From positions 1-52,868 of the forward strand of contig JAJZQG010000028.1 in assembly GCA_021847645.1 (NCBI GenBank): a stretch of 52,868 nt of DNA. The letters are read 5' to 3'. The position numbers were made by a program, and so were the translations under genes. Position 1 is the first letter of the stretch. Every line of letters starts with the position of its first letter. The notes under the pieces are model-generated. The model was not told the origin of the DNA and did not search any database. It saw only the letters and a list, made by a program, of their open reading frames with translations. The stretch is from Myxococcales bacterium (lineage in GTDB: Bacteria; Myxococcota_A; Polyangia; Polyangiales; Polyangiaceae). Positions 1 through 8,196 of the stretch are shown piece by piece.

Positions 1-144
1 GCGGGCACAGGCGGCAGCGCGGGCACAGGCGGCAGCGCGGGCACAGGCGGCAGCGCGGGCACAGGCGGCAGCGCGGGCACAGGCGGCAGCGCGGGCACAG
101 GCGGCAGCGCGGGCACAGGCGGCAGCGCGGGCACAGGCGGCAGC
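1..144 (+). repeat. 18-bp tandem repeat, eight copies, coding
   Basis: Eight identical copies of an 18-base unit (gcgggcacaggcggcagc) run from the first base of the window to 144, in the frame of the following beta-propeller gene. Each unit encodes Ala-Gly-Thr-Gly-Gly-Ser. The array probably continues upstream of the window. It is a flexible Gly/Ser/Thr linker of the kind placed after the lipid anchor in myxobacterial lipoproteins. The copies are identical at DNA level, so copy number is likely to vary by slippage. Confidence 0.95.
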
Positions 145-1524
145 GGCGGCCAGCAGGCGGGAATCGATCTTTCAACTGGGTTGCAGCAATACGGGAAGAC
201 TCCGCTGCCCTACAGCAAGCTGCCCAAGCCGGCCAAAGGAGAGACCGTTTCGGACCCGGACACCGGGCTCAAGATCACGCGCATCACCGACGCCGCCAAT
301 GATTTCAAGAATCTCTGCGCCGCGCCTGCCTACCCGACGGCCATGGCCTGGAACGCCGACGAGTCTCGTTTCATCCTGTACTTGCCGGGGTCGAGCATGC
401 AGTCCGGCGGACAGCAGGGCTGGGCGATGTTCAACGGAACGACCTACGCATTCATCAAGATGCTCGACATCAACCCCGGCGATGTCGAGCAGTTCTACTG
501 GGATCATCAAGACCCGGCCATCCTGCGTTACATCGATAACCACTCCGTGGGCAACACCGTCCTGGCCGACCTGACGGAGCTCAACGTCGAGACCGGAGTC
601 AAGACGATTACCTACAGCTTTCTGCCCAACGGCCTGCCGTCCGGATTCCCCACTGCCGGTCCGGTGCGTTGCGGCTATCCCTTCGCGCTGGGCGTCAACG
701 CCAATGGGGAGCGTATCTGGGGGCTGGGTGCCGGCGGCGTTCCCAATGTCTCCGGAGAGCTCGGCCTGCAGGTCTTCGGGTTCAACGAGGCCACGAAGCA
801 GTTCATTCAATATGACCCATCCGTGGTGGCGCAACCGCAGGCCAGAGGCTCGACGCCGTTCCCCAGCGTATCGGGCAAGTATTTCATCTGGAACGCCGCG
901 GTCAATCTGTCATCTAGTCCCACGACCCGGTCGGCTGTGCTTGACGCCACCACCGGGCAGCTGGTCCGCTGGGTGGACTTCGACACCAATGAGCACTGCG
1001 ACACCGCATTGGACTCCAACGGCGACGATCTGCTCGTAGGCTCCCAGTTCGATCGCCCGACGGGCGGCAACGGCAACGTCATCGTGGGCAATCTCAAGAG
1101 CGGCGTCATCTCCAACTTCGTGGGTGAGAGCAGCGGCTGGGGCTATCCAGCCACAGGCGGCCTGACTGGTTCCACCGCCTGGAAGAATCCCAACTGGGCG
1201 GTCACGGGCATGACCGGCAACATCTACGGCACCAACAACAATGGCCCGACCTCCAACCCTACGACCGTGCTCGACCAGGAGATCATGATCACCAACCTGA
1301 CCACGGGCGTCACCTGGCGTCTGGCACACCATCGCAGCACGGGTAATTGGAGCAATGCGCCCCAAAGCAACTACTGGGCGCAGACCAACGTAACCCTCAG
1401 CACCAGCGGCACGCGTATCCTGTTCCAGAGCGACTGGGGCGATGAAGATCCGAGCCACCCGGTCGTCAGCGCCGATGCGGCCGTGGACACTTACGTTCTC
1501 ACCCTGCCAGCCTACAATCATTGA
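1..1524 (+). CDS. Putative secreted beta-propeller protein with Gly-rich linker (5' partial)
   Basis: The reading frame is open from base 1, so the start lies outside the window. The visible product begins with the AGTGGS linker and continues into about 450 residues ending AYNH. The globular part repeats short blocks such as DPDTGLKITRITDA, DLTELNVETG and ITNLTTGVTWRL, the pattern of WD40/TolB-like or oligogalacturonate-lyase-like beta-propellers, where each blade describes 'value then context'. No catalytic motif is recognised. By analogy with other linker-bearing proteins in the window it was probably exported and lipid-anchored, but the signal peptide is not visible. A TTG at 181 is only an internal start candidate; the linker upstream is in frame and should be included. 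Confidence 0.75.
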   Translation, partial: AGTGGSAGTGGSAGTGGSAGTGGSAGTGGSAGTGGSAGTGGSAGTGGSGGQQAGIDLSTGLQQYGKTPLPYSKLPKPAKGETVSDPDTGLKITRITDAANDFKNLCAAPAYPTAMAWNADESRFILYLPGSSMQSGGQQGWAMFNGTTYAFIKMLDINPGDVEQFYWDHQDPAILRYIDNHSVGNTVLADLTELNVETGVKTITYSFLPNGLPSGFPTAGPVRCGYPFALGVNANGERIWGLGAGGVPNVSGELGLQVFGFNEATKQFIQYDPSVVAQPQARGSTPFPSVSGKYFIWNAAVNLSSSPTTRSAVLDATTGQLVRWVDFDTNEHCDTALDSNGDDLLVGSQFDRPTGGNGNVIVGNLKSGVISNFVGESSGWGYPATGGLTGSTAWKNPNWAVTGMTGNIYGTNNNGPTSNPTTVLDQEIMITNLTTGVTWRLAHHRSTGNWSNAPQSNYWAQTNVTLSTSGTRILFQSDWGDEDPSHPVVSADAAVDTYVLTLPAYNH

Positions 1525-1686
1525 TGGGCTGCAGCTCCCCGCGGAAGCACTCATCCCCCCGCCGCGTCAACCGCCTTGGCGCAGCGGGCAGGGGTGCGAC
1601 CGACCAGCTTCTTGAGCTCTGGACTTGATGGTCGGTCGATTCGAAGCGAGACTGATCGGCACTCGTACAGCGTCTTCCCTCTTGCC

Positions 1687-2814
1687 CTATGGCCCGCAGC
1701 AGCGCAGCCCGATGTAGTCGACAGTGCTGTTGCGGGCATTGTAGTCAGCGTCGAGGCAGTTCATGTCGTTGGGGCTGGTGAAGAACCCTCCACCTCGCGC
1801 ACGGCAATTATCGGCCGGGCCGGTCGCTTGCTCGCACGAATCCTCCCACTCGTAAACGTTCCCACTCAGATCGTACACTCCCGTGTAACCGTTCTCCGTC
1901 GACGTGCATTCGGGACAAGTTGCCACGACCATCGTCCCGCCCACACCCTTGTCGTAACCGTTGCACTTCTGCCCGTCATACCCGTCCGTGGGGCTTGTCT
2001 GCGGGTTTCCCCCATAGGGGTACGTGTGCGCCCCTCCTGAGCTGCATGCGTTGAACCACTGATCCGATACCTTCCAGAAGTCAGCGTACGGATTGGCACC
2101 TCCGCCAATCTTGCCACACAGCCGCTTGCCCACGCCGTTGCAGTACGCGTACGCATCGCACCAGTCCACATTGGTCACCGGGTATTTCCCTAAGCCATCT
2201 CCGGCGTTGTAGCTCGACTTCCACGCGCACACGTCGTTCGGAACCGACGGTGGCGCCACCGGAGATGTCGATATCCATGCCGCGTACTGGGAGGCCGTCA
2301 CCTCCGTCGCGTCGATCTGGAAGCTCACACCCGTGGAAGACACGGTCACCGACTTCGCGACACAAAATTGGTTGTTGAAGCACTGCTCCAAGATCGGATC
2401 GCAGTCCGTGCAACCACCGCCCGAACCCGCGCTGCCGCCCGAACCCGCACTGCCGCCCGAACCCGCGCTGCCGCCCGAACCCGCGCTGCCGCCCGACCCC
2501 GCGCTTCCAGCTGTACCCGCGCTGCCGCCCGACCCCGCGCTTCCAGCTGTACCCGCGCTGCCGCCCGACCCCGCGCTTCCAGCTGTACCCGCGCTGCCGC
2601 CCGACCCCGCGCTCCCAGCTGTACCTGCGCTGCCGCCTATCGCCGCTTCGTCTTGCTGTGCATCGTAGCTCACCGATGCGTCGAGCCCAGCATCGCCGGC
2701 AATCCTGTAGTCACCCTCGTACCCGAGGATTGCATTGCAGCCCAGCATCCCGGTTGCTACCAGCCCGACCGCGTTACCCCAACGTAGCCCGACGCGCCTG
2801 CTCCGCGCTACCAT
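1687..2814 (-). CDS. SUMF1/FGE-sulfatase-domain lipoprotein with Gly-Ser linker
   Basis: A 375-residue lipoprotein. Start at 2814 is chosen because GGAGGG lies 6 bases upstream and the N-terminus then reads as a lipoprotein signal with lipobox MLGC (Cys26). Residues about 65-135 are a low-complexity GSAGTAGSAGSGG linker. The C-terminal two thirds are a formylglycine-generating-enzyme-like (SUMF1/FGE-sulfatase) domain, shown by VTNVDWCDAYAYC, YDLSGNVYEWEDSC, RGGGFF and the end GLRCC. In myxobacteria such domains next to Ser/Thr kinases are usually binding or structural domains rather than sulfatase activators. It is the last gene of a kinase - TPR - SUMF1 operon; its ATG overlaps the preceding stop by 7 bases, which suggests translational coupling. 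Confidence 0.85.
   Translation of the reverse strand: MVARSRRVGLRWGNAVGLVATGMLGCNAILGYEGDYRIAGDAGLDASVSYDAQQDEAAIGGSAGTAGSAGSGGSAGTAGSAGSGGSAGTAGSAGSGGSAGTAGSAGSGGSAGSGGSAGSGGSAGSGGSAGSGGGCTDCDPILEQCFNNQFCVAKSVTVSSTGVSFQIDATEVTASQYAAWISTSPVAPPSVPNDVCAWKSSYNAGDGLGKYPVTNVDWCDAYAYCNGVGKRLCGKIGGGANPYADFWKVSDQWFNACSSGGAHTYPYGGNPQTSPTDGYDGQKCNGYDKGVGGTMVVATCPECTSTENGYTGVYDLSGNVYEWEDSCEQATGPADNCRARGGGFFTSPNDMNCLDADYNARNSTVDYIGLRCCGP
2419..2637 (-). repeat. Tandem 18- and 36-bp repeats encoding the GSAG linker
   Basis: Inside the SUMF1 lipoprotein gene. On the plus strand the units are cccgaacccgcgctgccg (18 bases, about four copies) and then a 36-base composite unit that adds gcttccagctgtacccgcg (about four copies). 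They encode GSAGSG and GTAGSAGSG linker blocks. The two unit types suggest stepwise expansion of an ancestral 18-mer. Confidence 0.85.
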
Positions 2815-3833
2815 GATCCCTCCACGCCGACGAGAGTCTCGGAGCCAACTCCCCCCGAGAGCATCGGAACCCATCGATGCCTTGCTGATTCGGTGGTCGA
2901 CACCTGCGGTGCGGTCAGCCACAATAGCACGCTCGTCGCGAGGCCAGCCAAACCAACGCCGTAGCTGACCGTGCTGGTCGTCCCGAGCATCTTACCCGTG
3001 TCCGCCGCGGACTTGCCCTCGGCGTTACACACGCTTCCCGTACAGTTGTCGTCCACCGTCTTCTTCTTGCTCATCGACATCAAGCCCGTGACCGTTCCTA
3101 CAGAGACGCCCGCGACCCCTATCCCACCCGCAACCCAAGCCCACGTGCGGTCATGTGACCCAGAGCGAGCGCGCGGCTGGGGATAAGCGGAAGCCGTCGA
3201 CCTTGTCCTGTTGGACGCGGCAGACGGAACGACCCGGTTCGCTCTAGGCGGCGCCATCTCCAGCTCCAGGCGCTTTCTCTCACCTGGGCCGAGCGTGACG
3301 TGCTGCGTGTGCTCGGGTCCGCCGGGCACCTGCGTGACAATGAGATGGTCGCCGGGGTCGACCGGCAGCTCGATTCCCAGGGACACGCTGGTAAGTGTAG
3401 TACCGTCACGCTTGACCGCGACATCAGCCGGGGCACCGGCAGGCAGCACCAAGGTCAGATGCGGCAGCTGTGGACGAAGCTTCTCGATCTGCTCCCGGGA
3501 GATCTTTTCTCGGTCGGCTTGTGCTGCATGCTCAGACGCACTCATGCGCGAGACCAGACCTAGGTAGTCAGTGTAGTCCGTGATAGCAGACGCGATCTTT
3601 CCCCACTTAGCCTCACACTCAGCGAGAGTAAACAGCGTGCCAGGACGAGGGTCGAGGCGAAGGCTTTCCGCGATGGCCGGACAGGCATTGTCGAAACGGC
3701 CAGCTTCCATGTCGGCCACGCCCCTGTTGAACAGCGCTTCACTAACCACACTATCCTGAGCCTGCGCCACAGCCGCAACGCTGACCGACGCGAGCCCCGC
3801 ACAGACCATCGCTAGAACCGCAGCCTTCATCAT
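2808..3833 (-). CDS. TPR/PEGA-like exported protein with C-terminal membrane segments
   Basis: A 341-residue protein. A signal peptide (about residues 1-26, ending AVAQAQ) supports a start at one of two adjacent ATGs, 3833 or 3830; no strong ribosome site is visible. Residues about 30-90 form tetratricopeptide-like helices (ALFNRGVADMEAGRFD, SLRLDPRPGTLFTLAECE). They are followed by a coiled region and a PEGA-like beta domain (LTLVLPAGAPADVAVKRDG ... VDPGDHLI). A basic linker leads to two hydrophobic segments (WVAGGIGVAGVSVGTVTG and a second ending LLWLTAP) separated by a loop with two cysteines. It is the middle gene of a kinase - TPR - SUMF1 operon, a common Polyangia arrangement, and probably an envelope partner of the kinase pathway. 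No enzyme activity is predicted. Confidence 0.8.
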   Translation of the reverse strand: MMKAAVLAMVCAGLASVSVAAVAQAQDSVVSEALFNRGVADMEAGRFDNACPAIAESLRLDPRPGTLFTLAECEAKWGKIASAITDYTDYLGLVSRMSASEHAAQADREKISREQIEKLRPQLPHLTLVLPAGAPADVAVKRDGTTLTSVSLGIELPVDPGDHLIVTQVPGGPEHTQHVTLGPGERKRLELEMAPPRANRVVPSAASNRTRSTASAYPQPRARSGSHDRTWAWVAGGIGVAGVSVGTVTGLMSMSKKKTVDDNCTGSVCNAEGKSAADTGKMLGTTSTVSYGVGLAGLATSVLLWLTAPQVSTTESARHRWVPMLSGGVGSETLVGVEGSW

Positions 3834-3853
3834 GGTACCAGAGCTTAGCGTAC

Positions 3854-5440
3854 TCAATCGCGGGTGTAGAGTCGTTTGTTCGGGTTGTCGGCCGTTGCAC
3901 CTGCCGCAGGGGCTGGCCAACGTGCAGGGGATCCGGTCGGGACCTTCCTCGCGCTTGCGCGTGGAGGCGCCAATGGCGCGCTGCTGGATTCGGCCGCTGG
4001 GAGCGACGAGGACGGCGCCGGAGCCTCTGGTGAGAAAGAGACAGCAGGCTGAGGCTCGGTACTTGCTTGGGCCGAGAGCAGCACCGGTACATCATTGTCT
4101 ATACGGGTTGCCTCAACCCGCTTGGGCGCGAGCATTCTCATTGCCAGGAGCAGAATGCCCACAGCCCCCAGCGCGAGCCCAACGACGATAGTAGCCTGCT
4201 TCCCGCTCAGGCGCCGAACCGGCAACACATCGCTGCCCGTGTTGATGGTTGAGCTGGTCTCGGTGGACAGCTCGACCTCGACATTCGCTGGCCCCTGATG
4301 CGGCGCCGAAGAGGCGACGTCGCCCGCGCCGGTCTTCGTCGTCGAGGTGGGCTTTCCAGATCCCGCGCCCGCGACTTCGAGCCCCGCCACCGCGGAAGGG
4401 CCAGAGCCGCCAGGTGCCGATCCCGTGCCGTCCGCGGCAAGCAGCGCCGTTGGCGGGACCGTCACATGCGACATGCTCTCGACCTCGGCGACCACCTTCG
4501 CGCGCTCCGTGAGCGTCTTGCCCGCAAGCCGTTCCATCCACCGCGCAACCTCTCGCGCCGACGCGGGCGCGAGCGCGCCCTCCAACGCATCCGCCATCTC
4601 GAGCGCCGTCGCATACCTCTTCGCTGGGTTCTTCTGCAGGCCGGTGAGCACGATGGCGTCGAGTTCCGCGCTCAGCTCGGGATTGACCGTGCTCGGAGGA
4701 GGAGCTGGCGCCGTGAGCGCCGCGTAGATCAGATTCGCTTCGTCGCCCGTGAACAAGCTGCGCCCGACCAGCGTCTGCCACAGCACCGATGCGGCCGCGT
4801 ACACGTCCGCCCTGCGGTCGATCTGGTCGTTCTTGATCTGCTCTGGCGCCATGTACGCGAGCTTGCCCTTGACCACGCCTCCGCGCGTGTGCTGGAACCG
4901 CCCCGCCGCCTTGGCAACGCCGAAGTCGATCAGCCGCGCCACACCGTCCATACCCACCATGATGTTCTGAGGCGACACGTCCCGGTGCACGAGACCAAGA
5001 GACTGCCCCCGCTCGTTGCGTGCCTCATGCGCAGCATGCAGCCCGCTGAGCAGGTCGATCATGATCTTGACCGCAATCTTCGGCGCCACACGCTCGTTTT
5101 GGTCGCGCGACGCACGCAGCAAGCGGGACAGGGACTCGCCTTGAACGTACTCCATGACGAGCATCAGCTCGCCCTGCTCGGCCACAACGTCAATGATCGA
5201 CACCACGTTGGGGTGCTGAACCCGGGCCGCCAACCGCGCCTCATCCATGAACATCGCCACGAACTCGGGGTCCTTCGCGAACCCGGCGTGCAAACGCTTG
5301 ATAGCCACCGTCCGTGAGAAGCCGACCGGGCCCATCAGCCGACCCAGATGGACAGTGGCCATGCCACCGTGGGCGATCTCGGCGTGGATACAGTACCGCC
5401 CGACCGTGAGAAGCTTGTTGGAACCTGTTTCTTCCAGCAT
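3854..5440 (-). CDS. Transmembrane Ser/Thr protein kinase (PknB-like)
   Basis: A 528-residue eukaryotic-type kinase. The catalytic domain covers about residues 15-290: glycine loop IAHGGMATVHLG, ATP-binding Lys48 in VAIKRL, Glu67, catalytic HRD at 152-154 (LVHRDVSPQN), DFG at 172-174 and MAPE in the activation segment. All key residues are intact, so it should be active. A low-complexity juxtamembrane stretch leads to one transmembrane helix at about 416-436, then a Pro/Ser/Ala-rich tail of about 90 residues with no recognised sensor. The stop lies about 20 bases before the next gene, so it is the first gene of the kinase - TPR - SUMF1 operon. The start at 5440 has only a weak ribosome site. 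Confidence 0.92.
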   Translation of the reverse strand: MLEETGSNKLLTVGRYCIHAEIAHGGMATVHLGRLMGPVGFSRTVAIKRLHAGFAKDPEFVAMFMDEARLAARVQHPNVVSIIDVVAEQGELMLVMEYVQGESLSRLLRASRDQNERVAPKIAVKIMIDLLSGLHAAHEARNERGQSLGLVHRDVSPQNIMVGMDGVARLIDFGVAKAAGRFQHTRGGVVKGKLAYMAPEQIKNDQIDRRADVYAAASVLWQTLVGRSLFTGDEANLIYAALTAPAPPPSTVNPELSAELDAIVLTGLQKNPAKRYATALEMADALEGALAPASAREVARWMERLAGKTLTERAKVVAEVESMSHVTVPPTALLAADGTGSAPGGSGPSAVAGLEVAGAGSGKPTSTTKTGAGDVASSAPHQGPANVEVELSTETSSTINTGSDVLPVRRLSGKQATIVVGLALGAVGILLLAMRMLAPKRVEATRIDNDVPVLLSAQASTEPQPAVSFSPEAPAPSSSLPAAESSSAPLAPPRASARKVPTGSPARWPAPAAGATADNPNKRLYTRD

Positions 5441-5723
5441 CCAGCAAGCTTAGCATGTCCGGACGCTCCCTGGCCCGGATTCAGAGCCGGCAGGCGACCA
5501 AGGCACCGGAGGTCGAGAAGCCGACCTGGCCGACCACGTTCTCCTTCGGCGGGGTGGGCGTGACGGAGGGCAGCCGCCGACAACGCAGAAGGACGCAGAA
5601 ACGGGGATCGGGCCCGTTGCGTCAGCTACGCGCAGTCTTTCGAGCTCGTCGCGGTGCAGCAGTCCGATCGTCCAGGCAAGGGCAACAAGGCGCGAGATCT
5701 GTGATGCTTTGCGCAATCTGCCA
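5441..5723. other. Non-coding gap upstream of the kinase operon
   Basis: About 280 bases between two minus-strand operons. No convincing coding frame, hairpin with a T-run or clear sigma-70 promoter is seen. The kinase promoter should lie here. Confidence 0.5.
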
Positions 5724-6854
5724 TCAAGGAGACGGAAGGACGAGAGACACAGTGGCTGGTGCGACGCCCTCGGCAATGGCAGAGGCGCTGTCGGGCTTCG
5801 TCTTGTCTTCCGGTGCCGTGAACCACACCAGGGTGAAGTCCCGGAAGAACACCACGCTCGGCCCTTTCGGTGCATACAGATTGCCCAATACCGGATCATA
5901 GGCCCGCTCGAGAACGCCGTCGGCGCCGTAGCGCGCGACCATACCCAGCGACCACAGGCCGATACGGTTCTGCCCAGCGTAGTAGACTCGCAGGATGCGC
6001 CGCCCCAACGACGAAGTCGTCACTACCGCCCAAGGACCGCCAACACGCACGTCATCGATGGGCTCATAGACATTGTCGGCGTCCGGCGTGGGGAAGTCAG
6101 GCGCGGCAACCGGCGCGACGGCCGGCCCGTTGGGGAGCCTCTCCCAGCGCTCGCCGTCGGACGATCGGGCTTCCCCTATGCTGTTTCCCGCAACGTAGAA
6201 CATGCGGAAGGAGCCGTCGTCGACCTGCACGACCGACGGCTCGGAGGGCACGGCGCCGGACTCCCATGCAACGGAAGCGTCCGCGGTCAAGACGGGTGAC
6301 GCGACCTTGGTGAACTGAAGGCCGTCTTGGGAGCGAGCCAGGCCGACGCCTCCGGCTGCAGCGTAGTACATCCAGAGCTCGCCCGACACCCGCAGAACGG
6401 AGGGCGCGCCGACCACACCGCCCTCCCAGCTCTCCGAAGGCACCAGCACCGTCGCGTCTTCAGTGCGGGGATTGAACGACCGTCCGTCGGGCGCGTCGAA
6501 CGCGAGAATCGACACGGACGGGCCGTTGGGCGTGTTGCGATCGGAGGCAGCCACGAACAAGCGCACGTCCGGGGTGGCAGGGTCACCGTCGATATCCAGG
6601 GCAGAGGGGTCGCGAGTTCCGTAGCGCCGAATGGCGTAGGGGATCATGCGGTCCTGGGACGGCATCTCGCCGTCGCGCAGCACGCGGAATGGCCCCGCGT
6701 GCGCGTTCGGCAGGTTCTCGTCGCCGTGGCTGTCCGTAGCCTTCACGCCGCAGCTCGCAACCAGCATCGATGCAAGCAGGGCGAGACCGGCGACGGCGAC
6801 GAGCGCGGTTCCCGGGACGATGGATGAGCTGGTCACAACGCGCGCAGTCGCCAT
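5724..6854 (-). CDS. Five-bladed beta-propeller lipoprotein (GH43/GH32-like fold)
   Basis: A 376-residue protein. Start at 6854 gives a lipoprotein signal peptide with lipobox VASC; it begins one base after the stop of the upstream FadL-like gene. The mature part has the rhythm of five-bladed glycosidase propellers (GH43/GH32/GH130 type): repeated 'DG.x.F/W.. specific' blades such as RSQDGLQFTKVASPVL, GEARSSDGERWERLPNGP, WMYYAAAGGVGLA and RMFYVAGNSIGEA. Proteins of this type are usually carbohydrate-binding or glycosidase-like, but I cannot place catalytic carboxylates with confidence. It is the last of a three-gene operon with two FadL-like porins, so it may be a periplasm-facing or surface partner of them. 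Confidence 0.75.
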   Translation of the reverse strand: MATARVVTSSSIVPGTALVAVAGLALLASMLVASCGVKATDSHGDENLPNAHAGPFRVLRDGEMPSQDRMIPYAIRRYGTRDPSALDIDGDPATPDVRLFVAASDRNTPNGPSVSILAFDAPDGRSFNPRTEDATVLVPSESWEGGVVGAPSVLRVSGELWMYYAAAGGVGLARSQDGLQFTKVASPVLTADASVAWESGAVPSEPSVVQVDDGSFRMFYVAGNSIGEARSSDGERWERLPNGPAVAPVAAPDFPTPDADNVYEPIDDVRVGGPWAVVTTSSLGRRILRVYYAGQNRIGLWSLGMVARYGADGVLERAYDPVLGNLYAPKGPSVVFFRDFTLVWFTAPEDKTKPDSASAIAEGVAPATVSLVLPSP

Positions 6855-6855
6855 G

Positions 6856-8196
6856 TCAGAACCCCAATCCCAGAGTGGCTCCCAGCGCCAACATGTTGCC
6901 GGACGCCTCGTAGTCGCCGACAAAGTCCGCGGGATTGTCCTTGTAGACCTTTCGGGTGGGCAGCACGGACCAGGCACCGTGTACGTCGAAGGTCACGTCG
7001 CCGGGCAGCTCCTCGATGGGAGCAATGAGGCGCACGCCCGCGCCCGCGCTGAACGTGTGCCGATCCGTGTCGATCGAGTTGGTGTTGCCGACCTGGTCGG
7101 GCACGGGGGTCGGATCCCAGACGTAGCCCACGCGCACCGGCAGCTGCACGTGGCCGGTGGCGATTGCGAGGTACTCGAAGCCGAGGCGGGGCTGAATGCG
7201 GTCGTGGAAGCCTGGGGGAACGGCGACGGTGGGCTTCGGGCTCGGCGGGATGACCAGGGGCAGCCCGCTGATCTGGACCTGCAGGTCGGTGCTGCTGTTG
7301 GAGATGGGGCGCTGGTAGGCGGACCAGTTTATCCACGTAAGGTCGAGCCCGACGCGGGCGCGGGAATGGAACAACCACGTAGCGCCGACGACCGCCTGCT
7401 GGGGGTGGAATACGTCGTAGGTCCGCGACACGAGGGAGTAGGTGGCCGGCACGCGGATACCGTGGTAGTCGACCTCGCCGTGCAGATAGGCGCTGAACTG
7501 CAGGTCGAGCTTGGACTCACCGCGATAGGCCAGGCCCAGGTGGAGCTTGTCGGACAGGTGGATCCGCGCACCGAGCAGGGGAAAGCGGACCGTGGTGAGG
7601 TCTCCGTCGACCTCGTGGCGCAGCTGCGAGCTGTAGACGTCACCCGGGGGAATGATCGCTACGCCGGAGATGTCCATGCGCGCGCGCGTCGCGGCAAGAT
7701 AGGCCACCCCGGCACCCAGGTCGAGCCACGAGGTGGGGCGAATGGCCAGGTTGGTGGCGATGAACAGAAGCTGCGAGCGATTGTCGTACATCTCCCAGCG
7801 CGGCGTCTCGTCCTTGAGCGAATGGACCCGCGAGAGGCGGTCGTCGGGAAGGTGGACGGCGACGCCGAAGGCCAAAGGCAGGCCCAGGAGCTTGCCGGGC
7901 GCCACCAGGCCGCCCACGATGCCGCGCACCGGGTCTACGTTGTTGTCGAGCCCGTTGACCTTCAGGTGCTGGGAAGCGTTGAAATACCCGATAGCGAGCT
8001 CGGTCCCGGGAGCGGAGATGAGGCCCGCGGGGTTGTAGTAGTTGGCCGCGAATGAGTGGGTATCGGCCACGACAGCGCCGCCCATGGCCGACTCGCGGGA
8101 GCCGAACCCGAACGTGTCCAGGGGATTGGCGAAGGCCGGTGTGGCGACCGCGAGAGCGCCGCAGACCAGCCCGAGGGAAAGGAGCGCGCGCCTCAT
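6856..8196 (-). CDS. OmpP1/FadL/TodX-family outer-membrane transport protein (second of two)
   Basis: 446 residues with a signal peptide ending ATPAFAN. The mature N-terminus NPLDTFGFGSRESAMGGAVVA and the following YYNPAGL are the FadL-family plug signature (AMGGA ... NPAG). The rest alternates amphipathic strands with turns and ends GATLGLGF, with the terminal aromatic typical of outer-membrane barrels. The family moves hydrophobic molecules such as long-chain fatty acids or aromatic hydrocarbons across the outer membrane. Its ATG overlaps the stop of the upstream FadL paralogue (ATGA), so the two are co-translated. The substrate cannot be read from sequence. Confidence 0.88.
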   Translation of the reverse strand: MRRALLSLGLVCGALAVATPAFANPLDTFGFGSRESAMGGAVVADTHSFAANYYNPAGLISAPGTELAIGYFNASQHLKVNGLDNNVDPVRGIVGGLVAPGKLLGLPLAFGVAVHLPDDRLSRVHSLKDETPRWEMYDNRSQLLFIATNLAIRPTSWLDLGAGVAYLAATRARMDISGVAIIPPGDVYSSQLRHEVDGDLTTVRFPLLGARIHLSDKLHLGLAYRGESKLDLQFSAYLHGEVDYHGIRVPATYSLVSRTYDVFHPQQAVVGATWLFHSRARVGLDLTWINWSAYQRPISNSSTDLQVQISGLPLVIPPSPKPTVAVPPGFHDRIQPRLGFEYLAIATGHVQLPVRVGYVWDPTPVPDQVGNTNSIDTDRHTFSAGAGVRLIAPIEELPGDVTFDVHGAWSVLPTRKVYKDNPADFVGDYEASGNMLALGATLGLGF

